Of a stretch of 22,904 nt of DNA, positions 17,001-22,689 are shown one piece after another; positions within the stretch are counted from its first letter, which is position 1, and each line of letters begins with the position of its first letter. The DNA is from a virus. The stretch spans positions 1-22,904 of the IMG/VR virus record IMGVR_UViG_3300037010_000133, one strand, 5' to 3'. Both the position numbers and the translations under genes were made by a program. Under the pieces are notes generated by a model, which saw only the letters and a list, made by a program, of their open reading frames with translations, ran no database searches and was not told where the DNA came from.

Positions 17001-19899
17001 TGGCTGCTTCTAGTAAGATAGTTCCATACTTCTTAGTTAGCGCAAGGAATATCGCAGCTAACGAAACTCCTATACCAGAAGCAATTGCTTGACCAGTAAG
17101 CGCGGAAGCTAGAACTACACCGACCTTAGCCCACCCTGGGTAGTCTGTCATACCGCTTGCGATTTCTTGACCTATATTGTAGCCAGCTAAAGTACCGAAT
17201 ACCCCTGCAACACTACCAGTATTTGAAATCACGGCTTCTTTAGCGGCAGCTCTTCTCTCTGATATGATATTTTTAAGATCATCGCTTTGCTTTACAAGTG
17301 AACCTCTTTGTGCTTCTAATGCGCCTGTGTTAGCTTCTAGGGCTTTCTGCTGCTTCTTCAAATTATCAACTACTTCTTTACTAGCAGTTACAGCATTAGC
17401 AGTTGCGTCTAGGCGTGTATTGTTACGATCAGCAGGCCTTGCCGCTATCCAGTCGGTCTTAGCGTCCGCAGCGTCTTTATAAGCTGCAGTGCGATTCTCT
17501 CTTGCAGTCTTCAAAGCAGAGGTCAGATTATCTGATATAGTTTTGTTATTGTAGTCAAATTTACTTATACTACGATCTACAAGGGCTTTGTCAACGTGTG
17601 TCGCAGTGCCGCTAGCTATCCTCGCTGGAGCTGTTAAGAAATTCTTAGCCATACCTGATAGCATGTCACGGCCTGATTGAAACAGTAGCATTATCTTAGC
17701 TATTTGAACTAAAGTTTTCGCGATGCTATCACCAAACATGTTTTTACCGAATATCAAATCTGTTGCCACCTTAAGAGCTTCAAGCACGCTTGTCAAGATG
17801 TTAGTAGTTATGCGGTTCATGGCATTTCCGTCAGACATTCTTCCAACTGCGCCTGTGAAAGCTAAAGATATTGCGTACAATAAAGCTGCACGTACACCTG
17901 TACTAGATACTGCGGCAAATACAGCTGCTACTAACAACCCTGTTACTGCGATTATTGAAGGTAACTGCAAGGCTATTGGAACCTTAGCAGCAAGCGGGCT
18001 AGCATTAGGATTGGGTATAAATTCGCTAGGTGAACGCAAACCTATGTTATTCTTAAAAGAATGAAAGGCCATCTGTATTGTTTCAATACTTTTCCCAATA
18101 AACGTATTAGTATCTTCAAGCGCAGGTGTCGGAGGTTTGACTGTTTTAATGCCCTTAAAAGTGTTATAAATAGCAGCTACGAGACCTGGAATTGCAAATG
18201 CCCATACTTTGCCCCATAATGAGAATGAGCTTAATGTTCCAAAGAATCTTAAGGCTAGTAATCCACCAGCACCTGCCATTAAAACATTTAAAACATTACC
18301 GTTTGTAAAAGCAGAACCAGATTCCTCAGATGGGAGTACTTTATCAATGCCAGATTTATGTACCATTAAGTCAAAGAATGACACTACCTTTGAAAAGCCG
18401 TACTTGATATACTCCAAAAAGTTTACTACAGTATTATTGTGCTTTGACGTCTCCATAGCAAAATCAACAAGTGTTGTATTACGGGCAAAGTCAGCATTTG
18501 ATACACCAAGCCTCGATAGCGCAGAATCTGTAGGTTTTGGTTTACCAGTATCAGAGTATGTGATAGCATTGTTAGCAGGTAGCCTCTCCCATCCGCCGCC
18601 AGACCTTGTAGCTTGAGCAGCTACAGCAGGAATACTTATAGCTTCAGATTTTATAGAATTAAAGAAACCTTTCCACATCTTAGAGACCTTGGAAGCTAAC
18701 GACTCAAACATGTCGGAAGCGCGTTTCACAAAACTCTGTACATAACCTAGCGGGTCTCCCATCAATTTCTTCGTAAAATGCTCAACACCGTCTACGAGGT
18801 CAGGAATCCAAGAGTGCCCAATAACTCTGTCATACAGCCAGAAGAAACCATGTTCAACAGTCTTTATCCAACTCATAACAGTATTCAATGATTTATCCAA
18901 ATCATCAAAAATCATATTAATCGTTACTTTAGGAAACTTAAAGCTAGAGAAGATAGAGCTTACTTTTTGTGCCATCCCACCTGCGAGACCAGCAATTCTA
19001 CTTCCAATATTGTCAGCTATCTCAAGGACATCCGCTGCAAATAAGAAGAATCTAACGCGCATATTCAAAACGATTCCGTTGAAATTAGACGCGACATTAT
19101 TAATGAACAAAGCAAGATTATTAATAGATGAAGCTAGACCACCGCCAATAGATGCTCCACCTACGGCTGAAAATAATGCTAATGCGGATGTTTTCAAGTT
19201 TGTAAATGCGCCGCCGAAAGTTACGGAAACTTTCTTGAATTTCGCATCTAATACATCCGTCTGTGAAAGGATAGCTTTAAAAACTTCTTCCGAAGTTAAT
19301 TTACCAGCTGCCCCTAGTAATCTTAATTGTCCAAATGAGACATGTAAGCCATCGGCAATTGCGCGTGCTAACGCGGGTGAATTCTCTAAGATAGAGCGCA
19401 ACTCATCGCCTTGTAAAATACCAGAACTTAAAGCCTGTCCTAGCTGCATTATAGCTGCCTGGCTTTCGGCTACACCTGCGCCTGAGATAGTCATAGCTTG
19501 TGCTACACTGCGTGTTACTAAAGCTATTTGTGAATTAGTAACGCCAAGGCCAGCTGCTGACAGCGAAAGCTTAGCGTATAGCTCTGAAACTTCTGTTACA
19601 GAAGTGCGTGTAGCTAACGCAATGTTCTTAGAATCAGTCATAGCCTTATTTAAAGCTGTCTGAGAATTGGTTACTAACACTAATTTAGATTGAATATTAC
19701 TCAAAGTATCGGAATACTTTATGAAAGTTGCTACACCGCCAAAGGCAGCCGCTGCAGTTGAAAGACCGAAAAACATCGTCTTAATTGAGGATCCCGCAGT
19801 TGTTGCTGTTAATTGTATAGCTTCAACGGACGCTCGCAGCTTAGCTAGGTCTGCTTGGGCTTGGGCGGAGTTTGATACAACCTTTAGTTCTAAAGACAT
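14050..19899 (-). CDS. Tape measure protein with embedded lytic transglycosylase domain (1949 aa)
   Basis: The N-terminal third is the classical tape measure domain (about residues 60-240), with SRSVAQA-type helices and LSSGILQGDELRSILENSPA. At the far C-terminus (about residues 1840-1885) stands GGYISGEGTGTSDSIPAMLS then NGEFVVNA, the conserved tail of lambda-gpH-type proteins. Hydrophobic membrane-like segments lie near residues 535-575, 640-690 and 920-1015. Residues about 1165-1305 are an SLT-type lytic transglycosylase: IFQQESGF gives the catalytic Glu near 1197, with AYGISQFQ and later IIAAYHHG. The domain may cut peptidoglycan during DNA entry. Two related segments of about 70 residues occur near 1330-1510. 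At about 1.5 angstrom per residue the length implies a tail of up to roughly 290 nm. AAGGGG is five bases before the ATG. Confidence 0.93.
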   Translation of the reverse strand: MSLELKVVSNSAQAQADLAKLRASVEAIQLTATTAGSSIKTMFFGLSTAAAAFGGVATFIKYSDTLSNIQSKLVLVTNSQTALNKAMTDSKNIALATRTSVTEVSELYAKLSLSAAGLGVTNSQIALVTRSVAQAMTISGAGVAESQAAIMQLGQALSSGILQGDELRSILENSPALARAIADGLHVSFGQLRLLGAAGKLTSEEVFKAILSQTDVLDAKFKKVSVTFGGAFTNLKTSALALFSAVGGASIGGGLASSINNLALFINNVASNFNGIVLNMRVRFFLFAADVLEIADNIGSRIAGLAGGMAQKVSSIFSSFKFPKVTINMIFDDLDKSLNTVMSWIKTVEHGFFWLYDRVIGHSWIPDLVDGVEHFTKKLMGDPLGYVQSFVKRASDMFESLASKVSKMWKGFFNSIKSEAISIPAVAAQATRSGGGWERLPANNAITYSDTGKPKPTDSALSRLGVSNADFARNTTLVDFAMETSKHNNTVVNFLEYIKYGFSKVVSFFDLMVHKSGIDKVLPSEESGSAFTNGNVLNVLMAGAGGLLALRFFGTLSSFSLWGKVWAFAIPGLVAAIYNTFKGIKTVKPPTPALEDTNTFIGKSIETIQMAFHSFKNNIGLRSPSEFIPNPNASPLAAKVPIALQLPSIIAVTGLLVAAVFAAVSSTGVRAALLYAISLAFTGAVGRMSDGNAMNRITTNILTSVLEALKVATDLIFGKNMFGDSIAKTLVQIAKIMLLFQSGRDMLSGMAKNFLTAPARIASGTATHVDKALVDRSISKFDYNNKTISDNLTSALKTARENRTAAYKDAADAKTDWIAARPADRNNTRLDATANAVTASKEVVDNLKKQQKALEANTGALEAQRGSLVKQSDDLKNIISERRAAAKEAVISNTGSVAGVFGTLAGYNIGQEIASGMTDYPGWAKVGVVLASALTGQAIASGIGVSLAAIFLALTKKYGTILLEAATAAAGAVYSAFVGIGATIAAALGISVTAVAAIIGAAISAALAVWWKWDDIKALFTGKIGFVELMIKWKDELISGFNGFIAKLKEWNPFANKDKEAPKQAAPAYSPPPLNETPKTLNEARNRISTVSESLNGAGASKPYMEIPEIVKGVMIKTDVTLHIPPAVNIKEQLRYLLDQQLVLDHKPTSGEANANKIASTTFAPDIDKDKYRSYAASKSKMLGVDPALALAIFQQESGFVPTADAHLHFANSHAYGISQFQPDTAKGMGYSPDDRKDPYKSIDMGVELLKRLTDKFHGDTQSIIAAYHHGENSNILSSGSLDVTKLVGKSYAELRDYLIKVGHNMKGVTVSVFDRIAKSVNDLKPKPITTPTFKETIDSVTKTSDAVVAINEQLKAMGLDLIDNFNGIDVNKLKTLSDQIEAWKAVKESSAKLPDKGASLWSQNEVNTARAAVSATSTNIAADKQSSDTENAIAPFKTSIANVTTASQALLLINNELKSMGLNLVEDFKDLKTSDLSEIVEKISEFKQVAARSRNTPLLSLWSRGLQSDLKSDLASKVKALAAAKEEAEALLNKDHSPEALKAGTAFQDTASSTMISSFQDLAKGKTSVREATNLWVNTFTNGIIDNTVSSFFTALDKGFDITKKIGAKITEQFDFGKMMGETIVSWFSKGVPKVAGDIKAPAPTGILGKAADWLNGAPSSDKLDNKSASDVVWSNGVSDFSTSVQNFSSAIQSMGVGNTSNSMPTGLKQDGTATIETSSSSLFDAATPPAMSIDPASVNSLTTGFDGAGLKDATVVGTDKISSNVLGLNFNTVAGFAGLGMAIAGLSGGNSTMSWIGLAVSAYSAYSSAVKVPAPAVHAATGGYISGEGTGTSDSIPAMLSNGEFVVNAKATKMHFGLLDSINKGSVKKFATGGIVNGLRGFAPVGLIDMPKSHDLSSKRHPTKSSQSVFNINITGDVSSQTRTEIQKMIPMIATGVNMHNYEQGKR
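15384..15597 (-). repeat. Tape measure internal repeat, copy 2
   Basis: Encodes LINNELKSMGLNLVEDF and ends in SLWSRGLQ, aligning with copy 1 about 309 bp upstream in the transcript. The copies presumably lengthened the tape measure, and therefore the tail, by duplication. Confidence 0.6.
15690..15909 (-). repeat. Tape measure internal repeat, copy 1
   Basis: Encodes a helical segment with AINEQLKAMGLDL and ending in SLWSQ. It matches copy 2 at about 15384-15597 in the motif order F K-[TS]I--VT, IN-[EQ]LK-MGL, then SLWS. The spacing is about 103 residues. The two copies are clearly related but diverged, as expected for old duplication in a tape measure rod. Confidence 0.6.
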
Positions 19900-19915
19900 A
19901 TATTCCCCTTATGTT

Positions 19916-19944
19916 AAAAACCCAAATGCAATTAGCATCTGGGT
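19916..19944 (-). terminator. Intrinsic terminator between the gp10-like gene and the tape measure
   Basis: On the minus strand ACCCAGATGC (19944-19935), loop TAATT, then GCATTTGGGT (19929-19920) form a 10-bp stem with a single G-U pair, followed by TTTT at 19919-19916 (five T counting the stem's last base). It begins four bases after the upstream stop. Only a ribosome-binding site stands between it and the tape measure ATG, and I see no new promoter, so the tape measure must depend on readthrough or antitermination. Confidence 0.75.
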
Positions 19945-19947
19945 AGT

Positions 19948-20274
19948 TTAATTTACTTTAACGATAGACCCTAAAGGTTTACCGTATTTTAATGCAATAC
20001 GTTCTATGAAATATTTAGGAGCTTGTTTAGAAGATCCCATATTAAGTCTTTGAATGTAAGGCACACTGTTGCGAAGTATTGCTACTTTCTTTCCATCATT
20101 TTGTGTATGAATTTCTTCAGTCCACGAAGCTTTTGCAAGCCCTGTGTCTACAGGTGTAGCTTCTTCTAACTCTCGTAGCATTGAGCTAGACTTTGTTACT
20201 AAGTTTGTATTTACAGTTAGCTCTAATTTAGCTTCAGCGTCTTTGAAGAAGCTGTCAATATTAGTAAAACTCAT
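19948..20274 (-). CDS. HK97 gp10-like neck/tail-completion protein (108 aa)
   Basis: The middle carries TPVDTGLAKASW, later VPYIQRLNMGSSKQAPKYFI. These are the two hallmarks of the HK97-gp10_like family as I remember it: a T-P-VDTG--R/K-SW motif, then Y---N-G-S-QAP--F. Members are about 100-150 residues and normally lie in the neck cluster between head closure and tail terminator. Here the gene lies after the chaperones and before the tape measure, and no gp10-like gene is visible in the usual slot. No clear ribosome-binding sequence precedes the ATG; the closest GGAG is about 19 bases away, beside the upstream stop. It is followed at once by an intrinsic terminator. Confidence 0.7.
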   Translation of the reverse strand: MSFTNIDSFFKDAEAKLELTVNTNLVTKSSSMLRELEEATPVDTGLAKASWTEEIHTQNDGKKVAILRNSVPYIQRLNMGSSKQAPKYFIERIALKYGKPLGSIVKVN

Positions 20275-20287
20275 TTTAGTAGTTATA

Positions 20288-20623
20288 TCAAGCTCCTAAG
20301 AAATCAGGCTTATCACCTTTAGAGGTAAGCATCATACTAAACATCGCTGAGGCTTTTAGCGTACTTGCCACATCAGCTTCATCTTTTCCATGTTTCATCA
20401 TTGCAGCTAAGCTCGGAAATAGCTCGTTAGCTTTAGCGGAGACTCCCGCCGCAGATAACTGCATTGATACGCGGTGATCTTCACGCCAGCCGAAAGGTCT
20501 TACCTTAAAGTACTCGAACCATCCTACGAACTCGTCATAAGGCATTTCTTCTAAAAGCTTATAAACGGGCATTCGGAGATGATGCGCTAACTCAAAGATT
20601 TCTAACTCTTCCGGGCTTAACAT
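20288..20623 (-). CDS. Tail assembly chaperone, second component (gpT / DUF4035-like, 111 aa)
   Basis: The N-terminus reads FELAHHLRMPVYKLLEEMPY followed by DEFVGWFEYF. This is the pattern known from DUF4035-type second chaperone components: AHHL-M, then LLE-P--E, then an aromatic W--Y. In lambda the equivalent domain is made only as a GT frameshift fusion, and it bridges tube subunits and tape measure. Here the gene has its own ATG, overlapping the upstream stop as TAATG. In this reading frame a TAA sits at 20627-20629, just two codons before the ATG, so a fusion protein could form only by slipping at the last codons. The final codons, AGT AAA TAA, do not form an X XXY YYZ slippery site. No strong ribosome-binding sequence is visible, so reinitiation after the upstream stop is the likely mode. 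Confidence 0.75.
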   Translation of the reverse strand: MLSPEELEIFELAHHLRMPVYKLLEEMPYDEFVGWFEYFKVRPFGWREDHRVSMQLSAAGVSAKANELFPSLAAMMKHGKDEADVASTLKASAMFSMMLTSKGDKPDFLGA

Positions 20624-20925
20624 TATTTACTTGAAGCTGGTGTCGTAAGGCCTGAATACTTCAAAATTTCATTGGACAAACCAGACAACTCGTCCATAGG
20701 GAAATCACAAATTTCCTCATCTGTCAAATCTCGCAGTTCAGGTGCGCCTGCACGTACCACAAACATCAGTAAATCGATGTTATCTTTTTCATTCGATGTA
20801 TCAATCTTCTTTGCTGATTCTTGAATTTCTAAAACTTGCATAACAGTAAGTTTATTGATATCCAATTCTGTTCCCATGAATTTGGATTTCTTTGACACTT
20901 TTGTGCCGATAAAGCGATTTGCCAT
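20623..20925 (-). CDS. Tail assembly chaperone, first component (gpG-like, 100 aa)
   Basis: The sequence MANRFIGTKVSKKSKFMGTE followed by LDINKLTVMQVLEIQE has the layout of siphophage tail assembly chaperones: a short basic N-terminus, then a conserved helix start of the form ...KLTV.QVLE.Q. A helical body with LLMFVVRAG and an acidic LTDEEICDFPMDEL segment follow. In lambda the equivalent gpG binds tube subunits and the tape measure. I chose ATG 20923-20925 because AAGGAAG lies seven bases upstream. An in-frame ATG at 20970 adds 15 residues and overlaps the upstream stop as ATGA, but has no visible ribosome-binding sequence. The stop overlaps the next gene's ATG as TAATG. I find no slippery heptamer near the 3' end, unlike lambda G/T. 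Confidence 0.75.
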   Translation of the reverse strand: MANRFIGTKVSKKSKFMGTELDINKLTVMQVLEIQESAKKIDTSNEKDNIDLLMFVVRAGAPELRDLTDEEICDFPMDELSGLSNEILKYSGLTTPASSK

Positions 20926-20933
20926 TTTGATAT

Positions 20934-20940
20934 CTTCCTT
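20934..20940 (-). promoter_or_regulatory. Ribosome-binding site that decides the chaperone start
   Basis: AAGGAAG seven bases before ATG 20925. It favours the 100-residue form of the chaperone over the 115-residue form starting at 20970, which has no such site. Confidence 0.6.
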
Positions 20941-20966
20941 TATTGTGTTTAAACTAAATTTTGCAG

Positions 20967-21206
20967 TCATACTTTTGCAAATAGTTCTGCATTAAGTGAT
21001 TGGAACTCTTCTAACTGTTTTCGCAAGCCATGTAATGCTGCAAGTGTTTTGAAGACTTCCTCTGATTTTTTCTGATTACCATCAAATTCAGCAATTCTGT
21101 CGAATGTTTTTTCTATGCTGATATCAATACTCTTACGCATGTGCTTAGTTGTGGTATCTAGCACATAAGAAATACTGAAGGGTTTGGGGTCATTATTAGA
21201 TTTCAT
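20967..21206 (-). CDS. Small protein of unknown function between tube and chaperone genes (79 aa)
   Basis: A 79-residue, charged, probably all-helical protein (SIEKTFDRIAEFDGNQ, then KTLAALHGLRKQLEEFQSL), reading like a short coiled coil. AAGGA lies five to six bases before the ATG, so it has its own good ribosome-binding site. The reading frame ends at 20967-20969. I do not recognise the family. Its place between tail tube and chaperone genes suggests a tail assembly accessory role, and small helical proteins are common there, but nothing in the sequence proves it. It could be an extra chaperone component or a tube-completion factor. Confidence 0.7.
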   Translation of the reverse strand: MKSNNDPKPFSISYVLDTTTKHMRKSIDISIEKTFDRIAEFDGNQKKSEEVFKTLAALHGLRKQLEEFQSLNAELFAKV

Positions 21207-21298
21207 TAGTTTCCTTTATCAGGGACACCCATCCTTTGTGGCCGTGGGTTGTTTAAGAGTAGGGCAGCCGCACCCACGTACTCCCCTCAAATTACATA
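21207..21298 (-). promoter_or_regulatory. Structured intergenic RNA after the tail tube gene
   Basis: This 92-bp gap holds no gene but several inverted repeats. On the transcript, CGTGGGT near 21279 can pair with ACCCACG near 21244 (7 bp). Alternatively GAGTA and GGG pair with CCC and TACTC (21256-21263) around a 3-base bulge; the two pairings share bases and exclude each other. No run of T follows, so it is not a simple intrinsic terminator. A 3'-end stabiliser or processing site between an abundant structural mRNA and the low-abundance chaperones would fit. The gap also holds GGCTGCCCT and GTCCCTGATAA, both of which recur in the 5183-5397 gap. Confidence 0.45.
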
Positions 21299-21889
21299 TT
21301 AGATGGTGTAAGCACCGTAGAACGCTGATTGCAGAGTGATAGTGACAGTAGCAGTGTTAGAGTCCGTCAGTTGCGGTGTTACTAACAAAGCTTCGACCTT
21401 ACCAACCCAGTAGTATTGGCTGTTCTGAACAGAACCCAGACCAGTTGCAGTAGATGCATACTGAGTCGCATCAACGCCTGTAGGCTGTGAGTTAAGTAAA
21501 GTAAAGCGAAATACATACTGGTTACCATCACTCACCATATTGCCAAGGATGTTACCTACATCTTTAGCCCAGTCAGATGCGACAAAGTTCAACGTGATTT
21601 CCATATTAGGAGCATCAGATTGGCCTTGAATCTGTTGAGAGGTCTTCTGACCATATGTAGGTACTTTGACAACGTTAGGTGGTGTACCCATCGCAGGGAA
21701 TGTACGAACGTTCTTAATGCGTGTGAATGTACCAATACCCTTTGTACCACCTACAGAGTTAATTTCAGTTGTGTACAACGCTTGAAACTCAGCCGCAGTG
21801 TCAAGTGTAGCAAAGTTAGGCGCTACTGAAGGTACTGCAACTGCTAGATCGGAAAAGAGACCAGCGCCGATTGATGTAATATGTGCCAT
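21299..21889 (-). CDS. Major tail tube protein (196 aa)
   Basis: A 196-residue, beta-rich protein with few charged residues. Its size and place (after the terminator, before the assembly chaperones) are those of the siphophage tube subunit, which stacks in hexameric rings around the tape measure. The body shows alternating strands such as DAPNMEITLNFVASDW and NQYVFRFTLLN, and ends in a strand pair (YYWVGKVEALLV, TATVTITLQSAFYGAY). Strand-plus-loop organisation of this kind is typical of tube domains with the gpV-like fold. The nearest ribosome-binding sequence is a GGAG eleven bases before the ATG, rather distant for what should be an abundant product. A structured 92-bp gap follows the stop codon, the kind of element that could set the ratio of tube to chaperone. 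Confidence 0.8.
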   Translation of the reverse strand: MAHITSIGAGLFSDLAVAVPSVAPNFATLDTAAEFQALYTTEINSVGGTKGIGTFTRIKNVRTFPAMGTPPNVVKVPTYGQKTSQQIQGQSDAPNMEITLNFVASDWAKDVGNILGNMVSDGNQYVFRFTLLNSQPTGVDATQYASTATGLGSVQNSQYYWVGKVEALLVTPQLTDSNTATVTITLQSAFYGAYTI

Positions 21890-21895
21890 GTGTTT

Positions 21896-22306
21896 TTATA
21901 CTCCAAAGTAATTAAAAGATAGTGAGTACAAGAAACGATACAGATTAACATTAGCTGTATCATTCCCTATACTTGACATAGTACTAGTTCCAAACTGAAC
22001 GTTTCCGTTAGGTGCAGAATTCCTACTTTGCCCTGCTAGATATTTATCTAGTTTATCTGCAATTTGAGTAGCTCTGTCTGAGCCAACCCCTGCAGGTACG
22101 AATATATCTATCATTAATTGACCAGCTACAGATCTAGTGGAGTTTACAGGTGTTTCTCCACTAGTGAGTATTATAACTCGAATGTATTCATTCCCCACCG
22201 AAGTGCCTGTAAAGTTTTCAGGAAATGTTTCAATAGCTTCAGCTTTCCATTCTGCTGATGCAAATATAGAATATACTAAGCTTTTTACAGTTGTATACTT
22301 ACCCAT
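21896..22306 (-). CDS. Tail terminator-like protein (136 aa)
   Basis: A 136-residue protein with an N-terminal helix and aromatic beta stretch, a strand carrying IRVIILTSG, then GQLMIDIFVPAG. A helix (RATQIADKLDKYLAG) follows and the C-terminus ends in an aromatic strand (FLYSLSFNYFGV). This alpha-beta pattern and length agree with the gpU / DUF4128 tail terminator group, which forms a hexameric ring on the finished tail tube and makes the interface with the head. It sits directly before the tail tube gene, the usual place. An AAGGG sequence is five bases before the ATG, and the start overlaps the upstream stop as TAATG. The family call comes from remembered pattern; the position strongly supports it. 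Confidence 0.65.
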   Translation of the reverse strand: MGKYTTVKSLVYSIFASAEWKAEAIETFPENFTGTSVGNEYIRVIILTSGETPVNSTRSVAGQLMIDIFVPAGVGSDRATQIADKLDKYLAGQSRNSAPNGNVQFGTSTMSSIGNDTANVNLYRFLYSLSFNYFGV

Positions 22307-22689
22307 TATGTCCCTTTACTGACAGTAGCTGTCACGAGATAACCATCTGTTTCAAATGGCAGGATTAAGCTCCAAACTTTGCCATCTGGCATCGTTACTG
22401 TATCATAGCTTGTAACATCATCTATATCATCGGCCTTGAAAAGCAGTTGCATTTGCGAATCCATCGATAACTGTTGTGTTTGAGCGCCTATTGTCCTATT
22501 AGCTTCTTTCTTGCGTGTTGATACAATACACTCAACGGTTTTAATCGTAGAAGCGCCTGTTGTAGCCAAGCCAGTACTAAAGTCAAAAGATGCTGTTGCT
22601 TTTTGAGACAGAGTTACTATAGTCTTTATATCGCCTACGGCTGAAAAAGCTTTTCTTACCTTACTCCTAATCAAAGCATCATAGCTCAT
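22306..22689 (-). CDS. Putative head closure / neck protein (127 aa)
   Basis: A 127-residue protein with a short N-terminal helix (SYDALIRSKVRKAF), followed by what reads as a small beta-barrel. The C-terminal strands include YDTVTMPDGKVWSLI and YLVTATVSKGT. Small beta-barrel stoppers of about 110-130 residues sit in this position, between adaptor and tail terminator, in HK97- and SPP1-type phages, where they close the head after DNA packaging. I recognise no diagnostic motif, so the function is assigned from size, predicted fold and synteny. A GGAGG lies eight bases before the ATG, inside the end of the upstream gene. The stop at 22306-22308 overlaps the next ATG by one base. An alternative is a generic head-tail joining protein of another fold. 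Confidence 0.55.
   Translation of the reverse strand: MSYDALIRSKVRKAFSAVGDIKTIVTLSQKATASFDFSTGLATTGASTIKTVECIVSTRKKEANRTIGAQTQQLSMDSQMQLLFKADDIDDVTSYDTVTMPDGKVWSLILPFETDGYLVTATVSKGT

Noticed and set aside
19010-19663. 217-aa plus-strand frame opposite the tape measure N-terminus
   Set aside because: Its minus-strand counterpart is a clear tape measure domain; the plus frame shows no family pattern and no ribosome site. Other plus-strand frames in the window are the same kind of shadow.
20600-20640. A lambda-type slippery heptamer in the chaperone gene
   Set aside because: No X XXY YYZ in frame is present, and the second frame has a TAA just upstream of its ATG. A run GAA ATT TTG upstream does not allow matched re-pairing.
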